Notes: generated from the letters alone by a model not told the origin. DNA of 64,000 nt from Sanghuangporus weigelae (GCA_033182465.1 CP137325.1:186001-250000), one strand, 5' to 3'. Shown: positions 47,162-57,779, counted from the stretch's first letter. A program made the numbers and translations.

Positions 47162-47371
47162 TGACGACCCGTAGCTGATTGTTCTGCCACTTGTAGGTCC
47201 GGGCGTGACGATGGGAGCCGGAGCCGCTTTCAGCGGCTGGCACCCATCTCCTCTTCTCTTCTCCTCTCTTCTTTCTCTTGATAATGCAATGTATATTATT
47301 ACGACACTAGTACAGAGAACAAAACAAATGTTGTCTTTCTTGTACAGCGAGTACGGAATGAAGGACGCAGA
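47162..47371 (+). repeat. Ngaro-like element, split direct repeat B1
   Basis: The repeat is 210 bp, begins TGACGACCCGTAGCTG, ends GAAGGACGCAGA and directly abuts A2. It matches 47,764-47,973 with no difference seen. Confidence 0.9.
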
Positions 47372-47510
47372 TGACAATCTTCGGTGTGGCAAGTCAGACC
47401 GAAGATTTAGGTCTGCGTCGGAGGTGACGGAAGAAGCCGAAGCTTCTTTCGTTCCTACCATCACCTCCGACGCGTCACCTCGTAGCTAAGAAACTTTGTC
47501 GCAAATTTCA
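47372..47510 (+). repeat. Ngaro-like element, split direct repeat A2
   Basis: The second copy of the A repeat directly follows B1. The B1/A2 junction (CGCAGA/TGACAATC) is the internal equivalent of the joined ends of a circular intermediate. Confidence 0.9.
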
Positions 47511-47763
47511 CCCACCCGCCACTCCCTCAGGTATCTGCCTTGTAAGATTACTGATCGTACCATCTAGCCTTAACTGCCATCCTACAACACAACCTCAAAC
47601 ATCGTCGTTCATCATTTGGACATTCCGCCTCTACTGCCGCACCGGATCCCGCATGAAAACCGGGGTCGAGACCGAGTTTATCTCAGATCAATCTTGCTAA
47701 AACCCCGGCGAACTCTCAACGACCCACCCACCACTCCACTTGCTTTCATCGTCCCGCCCACCC

Positions 47764-47973
47764 TGACGACCCGTAGCTGATTGTTCTGCCACTTGTAGGT
47801 CCGGGCGTGACGATGGGAGCCGGAGCCGCTTTCAGCGGCTGGCACCCATCTCCTCTTCTCTTCTCCTCTCTTCTTTCTCTTGATAATGCAATGTATATTA
47901 TTACGACACTAGTACAGAGAACAAAACAAATGTTGTCTTTCTTGTACAGCGAGTACGGAATGAAGGACGCAGA
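47764..47973 (+). repeat. Ngaro-like element, split direct repeat B2 (right terminus)
   Basis: The second copy of the B repeat forms the right end of the element. It is separated from A2 by 253 bp of unique sequence (47,511-47,763). The next base, 47,974, resumes the array flank with CACGAATATAAC. Confidence 0.9.
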
Positions 47974-48235
47974 CACGAATATAACATCCGTCTTCAGGAT
48001 TCTCTTTTGATTCTTACATTCTTCGCAGGGCACTAGCGTGTAGTAAACTACCCTCTGAGATGGTTCAGATACGAAATGTACTCGATCAGTATTTCATACA
48101 GTAAGATTGGATTCATTTGATAATTTTGTTTTTCCGGTGAAAATGTATGCAAACCGGTGACGTAGTACATCATGGAACAGCGCTACTACTGGGAATTGCG
48201 AAGTAAGTGTCCTCGCCATTATTGTATGTTTGGGG
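47974..48235. repeat. HMG-A 3' flank, array copy 3, right part
   Basis: This continues the flank interrupted at 41,552 and matches 36,648 onward (CACGAATATAACATCCGTCTTCAGG). Near 48.22 kb it provides the empty site for the 405-bp MITE seen at 32.5 kb. Confidence 0.8.
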
Positions 48236-49162
48236 TCACGGATAATCAATCCCCGGTATCGGTGCTTCAAGTTTCCTCCTGAGACGCTCAGTTTTCTCCA
48301 TTTGGCGATCCAATTTGGCAGTGAGATCTTTTCGCAACTGGGAATCCGCATCTTCCTGATATCTCATATTTTCCGCCCTTTGATATAACTTTACGACATT
48401 TGAATGATATAGGTCTGGGTTTGCTGTGCTTTTGGTGGTCGCGGTGGAGGCTTGTTCGCTGGCCGACTGCTGTCGTTGTTGCAGTTGTTTGCGATCCTTT
48501 AGGAGTTGATGATATTCCTCTTTGAGTTTCGATATCTCTTTCCCGTTGTATGTATTGCAAAGCTTACGCAGTGCTTCGACGGCTTTGTTCAGGTATGAGA
48601 GAACGTCTATCCTTCCGCCTATAAGGCTTCTAGGCAGGACATTGAGTATGTTCTCGGAAAACGCCTCAATATCGGCGTTTGGCTTGTCATTACTATTCCC
48701 GTCGGCGCCGAAGCCCTTCTCTTTGTACTTGACGAGTTCACGATGTGCCCGTTGAAGGTCATCGATAGATGGGCTTCTTTGTTTGCCCTTTTTTGATCTA
48801 CTATCCAGACATTTCTGTTCATCTCCGAGATAAAAGACGACTTTTTCCCGATAGTACTCTAAGCAGCGATGTTTAGTGTCTAGAACAATGTGTTGCTGAT
48901 ATAACTCATCAATAAACCCTTTCGCCCTCTTAAGAAATTCGTCATCGGGTTTGTCAGCCACAGGACCGGATGTAGTATGGCTGCTCGGGGCGTGGTCGGA
49001 AGGAGGAATATCAACCTTCGGACGACTTGGAAGGGCTCTCCTGCCGCCATCAACAACATTGGAACCCTTGGTTTCTTTGGCGAAGCTTACACGGGACGTC
49101 CGACGCTGCTCGGCGCGCTCTGTACGCTTTGAATTTCGCGAAGGATTTCCAGTACTGGCCAT
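48236..49162 (-). CDS. Coiled-coil protein of unknown family, copy 4 (apparently intact)
   Basis: An open frame of 308 residues from MASTGNPSRNSKRTERAEQ (ATG at 49162) to PIPGIDYP. It shares ADKPDDEFLKRAKGFIDELYQQ, DLQRAHRELVKYKEKGFGADG, AFSENILNVLP, YLNKAVEALRKL and LTAKLDRQMEKTERLRRKLEA with copies 1-3. The segment after the first helix (residues about 120-140) is shorter and diverged, and about eight residues (IYRYN region) are missing before LTAKLDRQ. There are no membrane segments or recognised domains. The conserved TATA box lies about 60 bp upstream of the start codon. It is probably transcribed and may be functional. Confidence 0.75.
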   Translation of the reverse strand: MASTGNPSRNSKRTERAEQRRTSRVSFAKETKGSNVVDGGRRALPSRPKVDIPPSDHAPSSHTTSGPVADKPDDEFLKRAKGFIDELYQQHIVLDTKHRCLEYYREKVVFYLGDEQKCLDSRSKKGKQRSPSIDDLQRAHRELVKYKEKGFGADGNSNDKPNADIEAFSENILNVLPRSLIGGRIDVLSYLNKAVEALRKLCNTYNGKEISKLKEEYHQLLKDRKQLQQRQQSASEQASTATTKSTANPDLYHSNVVKLYQRAENMRYQEDADSQLRKDLTAKLDRQMEKTERLRRKLEAPIPGIDYP

Positions 49163-49218
49163 GTTCCAGCCAAGAGTGAAGACGTTCACAAGATGCCAAG
49201 GAGGAAGGCCAGATAGGT

Positions 49219-49230
49219 CCTTTTTATATG
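49219..49230 (-). promoter_or_regulatory. TATA box upstream of coiled-coil copy 4
   Basis: Minus-strand GCATATAAAAAGG at the same distance from the start codon as in copies 2 and 3. Confidence 0.6.
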
Positions 49231-49384
49231 CAATCGTTTGCGTTATGGGCGGCTTGACAATCGCGGAAGATGCTAGGCAACGCTTTGTTTATTTTGCCGG
49301 ACATGTTTGCTTCACTGCTTCCCTTCCTGTTAGAAGAAAGCAAATTAGTGCATTGTGCATACCTAATTGTGCATGCTTAAGAGG

Positions 49385-49620
49385 CTAACTTTGGATAGCA
49401 TTTTCTGGTCTGTAACGGAATGGACCTCGAAGAGTAGTTTATGGCTGATATATCGTCCTATGGTATATGGAAGACAGTGAAGACCGACGTGGAAATATGT
49501 TACAGACTCGTTTGCTGGAAGAGCATTGAAAAGACTCGGCCTTCGAAACAGAATGTGATAGCCATAAAGGTCTACGATTCTACATGAACAGTCCGCTGGT
49601 CAGAAGAGGGTTCAGGCGGA
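49385..49620. repeat. Array spacer S, copy 3
   Basis: This is homologous to 34.09-34.34 and 38.08-38.33 kb and lies between coiled-coil copy 4 and the truncated F-box copy. Confidence 0.7.
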
Positions 49621-49689
49621 GGAAAATTATAACTAGTGATAGTAGTCTTCTTTCGTCTTTCATGGAACATGGTTTAAGATCCGACTATT

Positions 49690-50035
49690 CGCCTTGAGCA
49701 GAACAGTAGTTACTAAAGACCGACACCAAGAGGTACGAGCCGAGGAAGAGTAAAGTTGAATGGACGTATCGTTCGGTAGCTCATTATCCAGCGCGCATCT
49801 GGTCTGCAGGAGTCCGCTTCTGTTCTCCATCGGACTCCACAGCCGCGCGACGATGCCTTTCTCGAGCGAAATGACGACGGAATTGTATATTGTATATATC
49901 GTCGAAGAGCAATCCAACTTTCTCGCATACGCGCTGATTTCCGGAATAACAAGCGATTTTTCAAAACCTGGAAAAGCATCGTCGTCATGTCAAAAAAGGT
50001 GTCTAGATCTTGACTCTGCGAACGCGATAACGTGA
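49690..50035 (-). pseudogene. F-box protein gene, internally deleted copy 3
   Basis: The first part aligns with the N-terminal leader of decayed F-box copy 1 (VLKNRLLFRKSARMR versus LLKNRFLSETLARSR). At about 49,925 it jumps to the C-terminal end of the intact copy: SPMENRSGLLQTRCALDNELPNDTS in one frame and VRWRTEADSCRPDARW, RTIRPFNF and LGVGL in the other. The whole F-box and leucine-rich body are missing. This is a simple internal deletion plus frame damage. Confidence 0.7.
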
Positions 50036-50099
50036 TACGAGTGGAACCGGGTCGCCAAAAAAGGCAAAAGTAAAAGATGAGATAAGCTCAACACGACAT

Positions 50100-50720
50100 G
50101 TCATTCACCACACCACAATCCGGTTGCGCCCCCTCCTTGAACATGCACCCTCTTTAACATGCGCATGCGCAGTTCCAGTGATAAGAGACAGGAGTGATAG
50201 TTCGAAAATACAGATGTGGCACTCCGGAAGCACCATTGTTTGGTGCAACATGACATCGCCAAATTCAATCGTAACGTAACTGCGAAGGAGGAATACGAGT
50301 CTGCGTTGCAGATGGACGATGTGAACGAATTATGGCTTTCTAGGTGAAATTCGATACTCTGGTGTTATTGCCTCTCGCGGGCTCACTTCCTTGATCAGAT
50401 TTACACCCAGATGCTTCACTCCAATGGCGGAGGCTTTTCAGACAACCAAGCAGTATACTCTTCAGCTTCGCGTCGAAACAGCCCGTTCAGTCGCATCGCA
50501 TTTCTCGTGGACACAATCAATCGGGCCTTCTGTGCTAGCTTCCACTGCATAGAACGCTTCTCCTTTCTTTGCATCGTAACTTCGGGCCTTAGCATCCTTA
50601 GGCATGCTATGAAATTCTGGCAACAATAGCAGTATGTCATGGAAGCTGGACTTTTTTTGCCCCGGCTGACAATAGCGGCGCGCAGTGAATGGAGCCACGC
50701 ATCGTTATCAAGGTTTGGCC
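50100..50720. repeat. F-box upstream flank (R region), copy 3
   Basis: The left part (50.10-50.32 kb) matches 30.64-30.86 kb and the right part (50.34-50.72 kb) matches 40.69-41.05 kb. This copy therefore contains both halves of the region and is the most complete. It ends the array on the right. No gene is seen in it or in the following 340 bp up to 51,058. Confidence 0.65.
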
Positions 50721-51058
50721 CGTTGCTCTATGTATCTTCGTGATTTGGCGTGATGTATGGGTCCTCGCAGTCGCGAATGGACCCATCCGTACTAGTATGC
50801 AATCTGGCCTAGTTCCCTAACTCTACAAGGAAGCGCAAAGGTGTCAGAGTTTAAATACTTGCCATGGCGACCATCACGAAGCTGAGGCTCAGCGCGAGTG
50901 CTGCGAATTCCTTGCTTGGGGCCCATTGCGAAGAGGTACTTGCGAGCGAAATCAGATATAAATATCGGCAAGAACGAGCAGACACTGCGGCGGCATTCGG
51001 AGTAGCCTGGGAGTCAATAACGCTACGCTCTTGCTTGTGATTCTGACTCAGTATTCGT

Positions 51059-52900
51059 ATGGATCGCATGTCTTCAGTGCTGTCATCGGCGTCATCGCAC
51101 CGTACACGTGCAGGTTCGTATGCTCCTAGCATCAGCAGTGGTGTGAGCAGTGCTACGATGCGCAGTCTGAGGAGCGGTGACGGAAGCGTCGTCAGCAGCC
51201 GAAGCAGCGTTACGTCCAGGGGCAGTCTCAGTAGTAGCAGCAGCATCAGCAGCAGCTCCAGAAGCGATAGGACTGTTATTGTTCCGCGTGCACCAGCTCC
51301 GTCCTTGGCGTCGTCATTTATATCTCCATCGCACGTTAGCCGTAGCGTTTCGCATGCCCCAAGCAGCGGAGCCGTTGTAGTTACTCCGCGCACGTCGTTC
51401 CATCGTAGCTACACAGGTTCGCATGTGTCGAGGAATGATTCACCGGTGATCTCTCCCCGCCCAATACCCTCCTCTCGCAGCCATGCAGATTCACATTTGT
51501 CGAGGAATTTTGCCCCAGTGATTCCTACTGGTGCGCCTTCGATCTCGTCGATACCATCCCGTCGTAGCCTCTCAGGCTCGCGTGTATCGAGGAATTTTAC
51601 TCCGGTGATTCCCCCTCGCCCACCTTCAGCTTCATCGATGACACCCTACGGCAGCTATACCTTCGTGTCGGCAGGTAATACGCCAGTGATCCCGCCTCCC
51701 CCATCTTTCTATTCTAGCTATGCGTATTAACCTCCGGTCATTCCTCGTCCGTCGTCGATCTCTCCGCCCCCTTCGTATCGCACTTGTGCGGATGAACCTC
51801 CGTTTATCCCTCCATGTCGGTATCCGCCATCGTCATCGTTTCCCAGTTATGTAGGCTATTATGTGCCCCAGTGGTGGTGTCCTCCTGCGCTGTGGCCTAC
51901 ATATACTGGCGATACAGAAGACTATTCTGACTCATATGACAGTGACGAAGAAAGTCCTGAACTATTTGAGAGAATGTTCCGAGACTTTGATATAAATGCT
52001 TCTGGGCTCTTCTCGTTACCTGGTCCGCCTTCTGACGTTCTTAACGACTGGATGTCCGCTTATGGACGAAGCTTCGAAGTGCCGCCGTCGATTGATTCCT
52101 CTGCGAGAACACATTCATCTAGAAGGTCGGGGAGCCGTTATTCGTCTACCTATTATGGCTCTCAGAGTCGTAGCGGACGCTCTTCTAGACATACGCGGGG
52201 ACATGGATCATCAAGTTCTTTATATTCAAGCTCTCGTACGCCATACGTAACTAAACATATAGATTCTCTGGCACTGATTTAGCTGAATACAGGTGTCTCC
52301 ACATCTACTGTTCCCTCGAGAGGTAGTCGCACAGCGACCGACCCGTTCATTCATAAGGTGCTCTTTTTCTGGCCCGGCAGGCGTACTCCTAAGCTTTACT
52401 GGGACCTTTCACGGTCACGTCCGCCTTTGTACAAGAGACGAGACCTTACTGCTGAAGAGTTGGCTACCTCGGCCTTCACGCCACCGCTTTCAAGTGTGCG
52501 AATCATACTTGACCCGCACGCGGATTGGAAATTTGACGTATCTGTCGCAACGGCTGAGAACTTCACAGTGTCGAGTTTCCTTCGGAGCATCGCCAACCTG
52601 ATGCGTGAGCCTGGTAAGGTTCCGCATGTCTTCTGGGCGCGTGCCAGTTCGAGTAAGAAGGAGGCAATTGTCAAGGCTATGCTGAAACGCACCGGCCGTT
52701 CTCTTCGTGTTCAGCCACCGGACGCTCCTCCGATGTTGCGCGTCCAGATACTCGAGGAAGAGGTCCTGGAAGGAACGAGGAATGGGTCTACAAACTTGCT
52801 TGTGGTTGATCTGTTGTGTAAGGAAGTGATGTTTGCCGGATTGGAGTTGTATAAGAGTCCTGATGAATGGATGTTGCATACGATTAAGCGCCATGCGTAG
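51059..52900 (+). CDS. Ser/Pro-rich protein with C-terminal DUF6699-like domain
   Basis: One reading frame runs from ATG 51059 to the stop at 52900 but contains two stops, TAA at 51728-51730 and TAG at 52280-52282. The second is removed by a plausible 57-nt in-phase intron (52237-52293, GTACGC...ATACAG). For the first I find no convincing intron. It falls inside a repeat of the type SRNxxPVIPPRP that continues on both sides, so it may be a nonsense change. The N-terminal half is Ser-rich with Pro-Val-Ile-Pro repeats. The middle is Pro/Tyr/Trp-rich then acidic. The C-terminal 170 residues (PKLYWDLSRSRPPLY, VRIILDPHADWKFDV, FAGLELYKSPDEWMLHTIK) resemble the basidiomycete DUF6699 domain. Function unknown. 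Confidence 0.65.
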
Positions 52901-53954
52901 AGGAACATATACGTATGGTATGTTACTTTTTCGCTGCGTTGCGCACGAATTGCTGATATTTCAAAGAAAGGATGCGATTGAATACTTCGGTATTGCGAGA
53001 TCTGACGTGTATTCTTCTGTTCCTGGACTTTAGTAGTGTTCGATAATTGATGTTGATTGTTCACTGAATTATTGTTTGTGATTACTGGTATCTTGTTCGT
53101 GTCGGGCCTGCGTAGGTAAGTCAAGCGACGTTCTCAATTGTACAATGATTTTGGTAAGTGTCATACCATCATTCAAGGACAGGCACTAATTTATTCTCTT
53201 CGTCTCAGAACGGGCGACATTTGATTCATTTTGAACTTGTGGTTATTGCTCTTTTGGAGGTAATCGTTTCCCTGGGACTCACCCTCAAACGTTTGCTTTC
53301 AATAAGCGTTTGACATGACAACTCTGGCCGTGAGTGTGTTGCGAGATATTTGATTACAATCCATATTTCATTTATTCTGGAACATTCAATGTACTTCGAT
53401 CTTTGACGCCCTCCGTTGAAGTGGCGATTTACATCATAGGCCACATTGCCCAGGTACTCAACAGGCCAGTCCGCTTGTCGCGTTCCGCGGAAAAAGAGGA
53501 AGCATCAGGACGTTTCGCTGGATCTGTGCGTCCATGACAATTGCTCATTGTTGGAGAACTGAGAAGCCTGTTCTCTCCTATTCTTTTCAAGTTCACCAAC
53601 GCGCAGACGCGTTGCGTCTTCTGAGGTACATCGATGTGTGGTTCTGGTAATAGAAAACGGCTCGTATAATTTGATCAAACCGTACAATATATTTTGGATG
53701 TATGTATCATATTGAATTCATGTCGACGCAATACAAAAGGCTGCTCAAGGGAAGGAAATGATAAGCACTTGTAAGGATTATGCTAGAAGACGATCATATA
53801 AGAAATGCTGAGACGTCGTTGCTGGAAAGAGTGTGGAACTAGAGCTTCGGAAACATAAGCAAGATGACCTGTGGACGTAAAGGCTGCAATCTTAGGAGAA
53901 CAAGCAGAAAAATGACAGAAAAAAAGCAAAGCTAGAGGCGACACGATCGATGAG
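52901..53954. other. Intergenic region between DUF6699-like gene and Lunapark
   Basis: About 1 kb lying at the 3' ends of two convergent genes. Only short motif-less frames are seen; nothing supported. Confidence 0.5.
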
Positions 53955-55421
53955 TTAGTCGTCATCAACCACAATCAGCCTTCGTCGTCGATGAGGGCCC
54001 TCCACGTCTTCCGCCTGCGGCTCCGGCTCGCTTTCCTCTTCATCATCGGGAAGCGGGATGTTCTGAGCGAGCGGTGAGCGGCGTCTGCGCGGCCGTTGTT
54101 GTTGCTCCTCCTCCTCATCTGTGAGGGTAGTAACATCCGGGGCAGGCATCGAGCGCCTTCGGTCATAACTCGACTCCTCGGCTCGGAGTGATGGGCTTGT
54201 GCCGGATATCGGCGCAGACATACGTGGACCAGGGCGACGTTGGGCCTGCAGTTGAGACTGAGTTGATGCAGGTGAACGTGATCCTGCGTGCGCAGCCTTA
54301 AGCGCACGCATAGATGGATTGAAAGCGCCGCATTTCGGGCAGACAAATTCTAGAATGCATCAGTCGATATCCGAAACGTCATATAAACAACGAGAAAATG
54401 TGAAAGAGAACGTACGGGTATCTTCCCATAATTCTTCCTTCACAAGTCCATTATGCGCGAAGCATTTCTGGCAGATAAGGGCATAGCGGTTCTTTGCGCT
54501 ATCCGTGCCAAGTTCGTCATCGCCTAGAAGTGCGTCCGCGAATCTATCGAACCATTGCTTTCTAGGTGGCGCAAAAGCCGCCTGAGGTGCTAGAGTAGAT
54601 AATAGTTATGCATCAGCATTCCTGTGCTCCTACTACAGGGTAAGAAGCGTCGAGAGGCGCTTACTCTGTTGGCCTGGAACAGACATATTTGGGGGTTGTC
54701 CCCTATTCGACTGCGGATAACCGTTTGGTTGTCCCAGGGGCCCTCGCTGAGGCGTTGTAGGTTGCTGCTGTACGCCTCGCTGTGCTAGATTAGGAGGCGC
54801 GTCAGGACGCGGCCGAGCAGGCGAACCTGCGAGGCCGGACGGAGGATCATATCGCTCGATGAGATTCTTTGTCGAATAATAGTTGGTCTTCTTCTTAATT
54901 TCTTCAACCTTGATTCGCTGCTGAGACAGTAGTTCTTTAAGCGTTTTCTCTATATACGCAGAGAATATGCATGTAAGTTTGAAGGACATATGTATAACGT
55001 GGGACACGCGCCTTCGGCATTTTCTATTCTCGCATACCACATTTGCGAAATGCGACGCGAAAACTGAGCTCTGAGCAGTGTAAGATGTTAGGTAAACATT
55101 CATGTAGCAAACAATCCCAACACGTACATGATGGGCCCAATGAATATCGGGAAAGCCTTCAGTGGTCTCCAACCCACATACCATGAGGCGACGTAAGCTG
55201 CCCAGATTGTGAGAGCGTATATAGTAATCCACAGCGTAGTACGGCGTTCGCGTAATTTGATTTCTGATAGTCGAGCCTGCCTCTTTTGAATGTCAAGAGC
55301 GAGTGACTCAAGGACCTGCTCGTAATCCTCTGGTTCTTTCTGCGAATGACACGTTCGTTAACGTGGCTCACAAGATGAACAGCATATTTCTCACCTTTTT
55401 GAACCAGCCAAAGACGGACAT
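53955..55421 (-). CDS. LNP1: Lunapark, endoplasmic-reticulum three-way-junction protein
   Basis: The start is MSVFGWFKK at 55421. The first intron (GTGAGAAAT...TTCGCAG) joins to EPEDYEQVLESLALDIQKRQARLSEIKLRERRTT, the family's N-terminal coiled coil. Two hydrophobic segments flank a short loop (TLWITIYALTIWAAYVASWYVG and the following ones). Then comes the second coiled coil with KTLKELLSQQRIKVEEIKKKTNYYSTKNLIERYDPP. The C-terminal zinc ribbon is clear: YALICQKCFAHNGLV and FVCPKCGAFNPSMRA supply four cysteines. The protein ends in an Arg- and acid-rich tail. There are several short introns, with the one after the membrane segments (near 55.13 kb) least certain. Lunapark stabilises tubular ER junctions. 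It is divergent from the TIM-barrel gene, with about 260 bp between start codons. Confidence 0.9.
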
Positions 55422-55682
55422 GGTAATAAGAAACAGGAAAAGATGGTAGAATGAGAAGAAGAGGTGCTGGGAGGCACGTTATTGAGAACACAAAGCGTCC
55501 AATCCGGAGCCGTCGGCGTCATCGACGCGTGACTCACGTGCACGTGCACTACTAAATGATACATCACATGACTCGCGTCATCTTTCTTCGACTCTTCTAC
55601 TCCAAGAAATGATGCTGCTCGACTTGACGTTGCCTGCCAGACAACATGGATAATACCAATTTCTCTCTTTTGTACTACCACC
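55422..55682. promoter_or_regulatory. Divergent promoter region between Lunapark and TIM-barrel gene
   Basis: 261 bp between two outward-facing start codons must hold both promoters. It contains CACGTGCACGTGCAC (about 55,536-55,550), two overlapping CACGTG E-boxes. No other motif is called. Confidence 0.5.
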
Positions 55683-57104
55683 ATGGACTTCAGCATAGGG
55701 TCACTGCGGAAAATACAGACTTCATATGCCACGGCCTCTGCGGGGATGCATCCGTCTCATACTCTTCCCGCCAAACTCAAGGCTGTCGCGGAAGCTGGCT
55801 TCAAATGGACGGAAATCGCATTCTCAGACCTTGAGAATTACGCGTCTTCCAAATATGAGGGATATAGAAAAATAGATATCTCAGGTGCTGGAGATATTGA
55901 CAAGCTCCTGGGGTCAGCGAAGGACATCGACTTATTTTGTAGGCAGTTAGGTCTGGGTGTACTGACCGTAATGCCGTACGTTCGCCGTCTTGTTCCCATA
56001 ATACGGAATGCCGTCTAAGTGCTTATCCGACAAATATAGCTTCTCTCAGTTCGAGGGCTATGAAGATGCTATGAAGATCGAGCAAGGCTTGAAGCGCGCG
56101 AGAACTTGGTTTAAAGTGCTAAAGGTATAGGCACCCATTAGATAAGTATCCAATGGATTTCAGACTCATCTTTTTCAGGCTCTTAGTTGTCAAATGCTAC
56201 AAGTTGGATCATCCAATGACCCATCAATTAGTAACAGTTTCGATCTTATGGCAAAGAATCTGCAGGACTTGGCTGATGAGGCCGCAGCCCAAGATCCGCC
56301 TATACGTATGTGAGTTGCGCATCAACATTGATAAACATGATGCGAACCTGATTATGTATCCGTTTCCAGCGCGTATGAAATGTGGTGCTGGGGAACGCAT
56401 GTGTAAGCGCTTATTGGTAGCCTGTTTTTGCGAAGCACGAGTCGAAGTTTGTTTCAAGGAACACTTGGGAACATACGTTCGACATCTGCCGGCGCGTCAA
56501 CCGACCTAACTTCGGCCTCTGTCTTGATACTTTTCAGATATCCGGTATGCAATTCCTACCGTTTCATGGACCTTTCGTCCCTAACACATTGTCAGCGATC
56601 CATCTAGCCCAAGAGATATGCATTCCAGGTGCTCTGACACCATCCAACGTGCCTCCTCCTTCGACTTCGTTTTCTGAATCTCTTGTGGAACTCACACGCA
56701 CACTTGCTCCATATACCGATCGCATATTTTACCTGCAGATCAGTGACGGCTCTCGTATTGAACCTCACGCACTTGCGGCAGAAGCGAATGAGCAGGGCAT
56801 CCATCCCTTGTACGCTTATTCCAATGCGTATCGCCCTCTTCCATTCCAGAGAGTCTCTAATCCCGGATTCCTGCTCGTCTTGGACGTCATTCGCGCCGTT
56901 CTCGCGACTGGCTGGCGCGGTCCGTGGTCTTATGAAGTATGGCTTCAGCTCTTTGTCTTCATCATAGTGGCCGTTGACATTATACAGGTCTTCTACGCCG
57001 ATGATCAAAAGCAGGATGATCCCGAGGTTCCGAATCGTTGGACTCGCGAAGCTATGTCTAGTCACGCTCGTATTCTTGCGGAGCTGGATGTGAGTCAAAA
57101 GTAG
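55683..57104 (+). CDS. Sugar isomerase/epimerase-like TIM-barrel protein, 3-dehydroshikimate dehydratase type
   Basis: About seven exons with short GT-AG introns, predicted from frame and family order. It starts MDFSIGSLRKIQTSYATASAGMH, then LPAKLKAVAEAGFKWTEIAFSDLE. A splice at 55,975/56,040 gives TVMP-FSQFEGYED. Later blocks are MLQVGSSNDPSI, AYEMWCWGTH, RNTWEHTFDICRRVNRPNFGLCLDTFQI, SDGSRIEPHA, TGWRGPWSYE and, after a 50-nt intron, VFYADDQ and VPNRWTREA. These are the strand and loop motifs of the xylose-isomerase-like barrel, closest to fungal 3-dehydroshikimate dehydratase-like proteins of aromatic (quinate/shikimate) catabolism. Metal ligands of that family (Glu in YEMW, Asp in LCLDTFQ, Glu in WSYE) are present. 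It looks functional. The exact substrate cannot be told from sequence. Confidence 0.8.
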
Positions 57105-57779
57105 ATGGCCATCACACGTATTCTTGGAGCATCAGTTCTTTTGGGTCCGGTGAGCACCTTTATGTCATTGGGGCGTCGATTTGTTAATTAAACGGCAAAA
57201 GGTGCTAAAACTAGACACTTTCGTACAATGACACTGTTCCTTCTTATGTCGTCTGTACATACTGAGCAGAATCGATTGATGATTTGTGAACATGCATTCA
57301 ACTGACAGCGCATATTTTCCTTTTCGCGAGTAGACGTCACGAGTATACGGCAACAATGCTTGAGAACGACAGCTAACGGCTTCGCCTACCTATTATTTGT
57401 CTCCGACGTTGACCTTGGTCTGCACACCTCTCCAACCGTGAGGGATTCAGTGGTCGGTCATACTCAATCAAATGCCTTTACACCATTTATACGAAAATCG
57501 TCAATGAACTGGATGTGCTCTCGAGCGGGTCAATACGATTCGGGCTGCGAGGTGGATTCCATCCATTTTCCCTGACCCTCGGGGAGCGGGGTCTCCTGTA
57601 TATCCTGTATATAACGAAGGATTCATGCGACAAGGGCTGACTCACTAACACTCTCTCTCGAAACCGCCCTCATCCACAGACGACTGGACTCTTTGGCCTC
57701 CATAGGCCTGACAGTAGATGCTGAGTGGTATCCGTCCGAAGTCGTAGATACACAATCCTGACTGAAAGGCCGTCTTACC
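57105..57779. other. Intergenic region after TIM-barrel gene
   Basis: This holds the 3' region of the TIM-barrel gene and the presumed former 5' region of the flavin oxidoreductase pseudogene. No supported gene. Confidence 0.45.

Larger units (their letters stand above)
41553..47973 (+). mobile_element. Ngaro-like (DIRS-order) tyrosine-recombinase retroelement, apparently whole
   Basis: The element is 6,421 bp with split direct repeats in the order A1 - internal - B1 A2 - B2, the arrangement known for Ngaro and PAT elements. The parts are a 5' proline/alanine-rich open frame, a zinc-knuckle-like frame, a reverse transcriptase plus RNase H frame and a tyrosine recombinase. The A and B repeat pairs look identical by eye, which suggests recent insertion. 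The flanks rejoin exactly to the uninterrupted paralogous sequence at about 36.65 kb, with no target-site duplication, as expected when a recombinase inserts a circular intermediate. It looks whole; I saw no clear break in the main domains. Confidence 0.9.
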
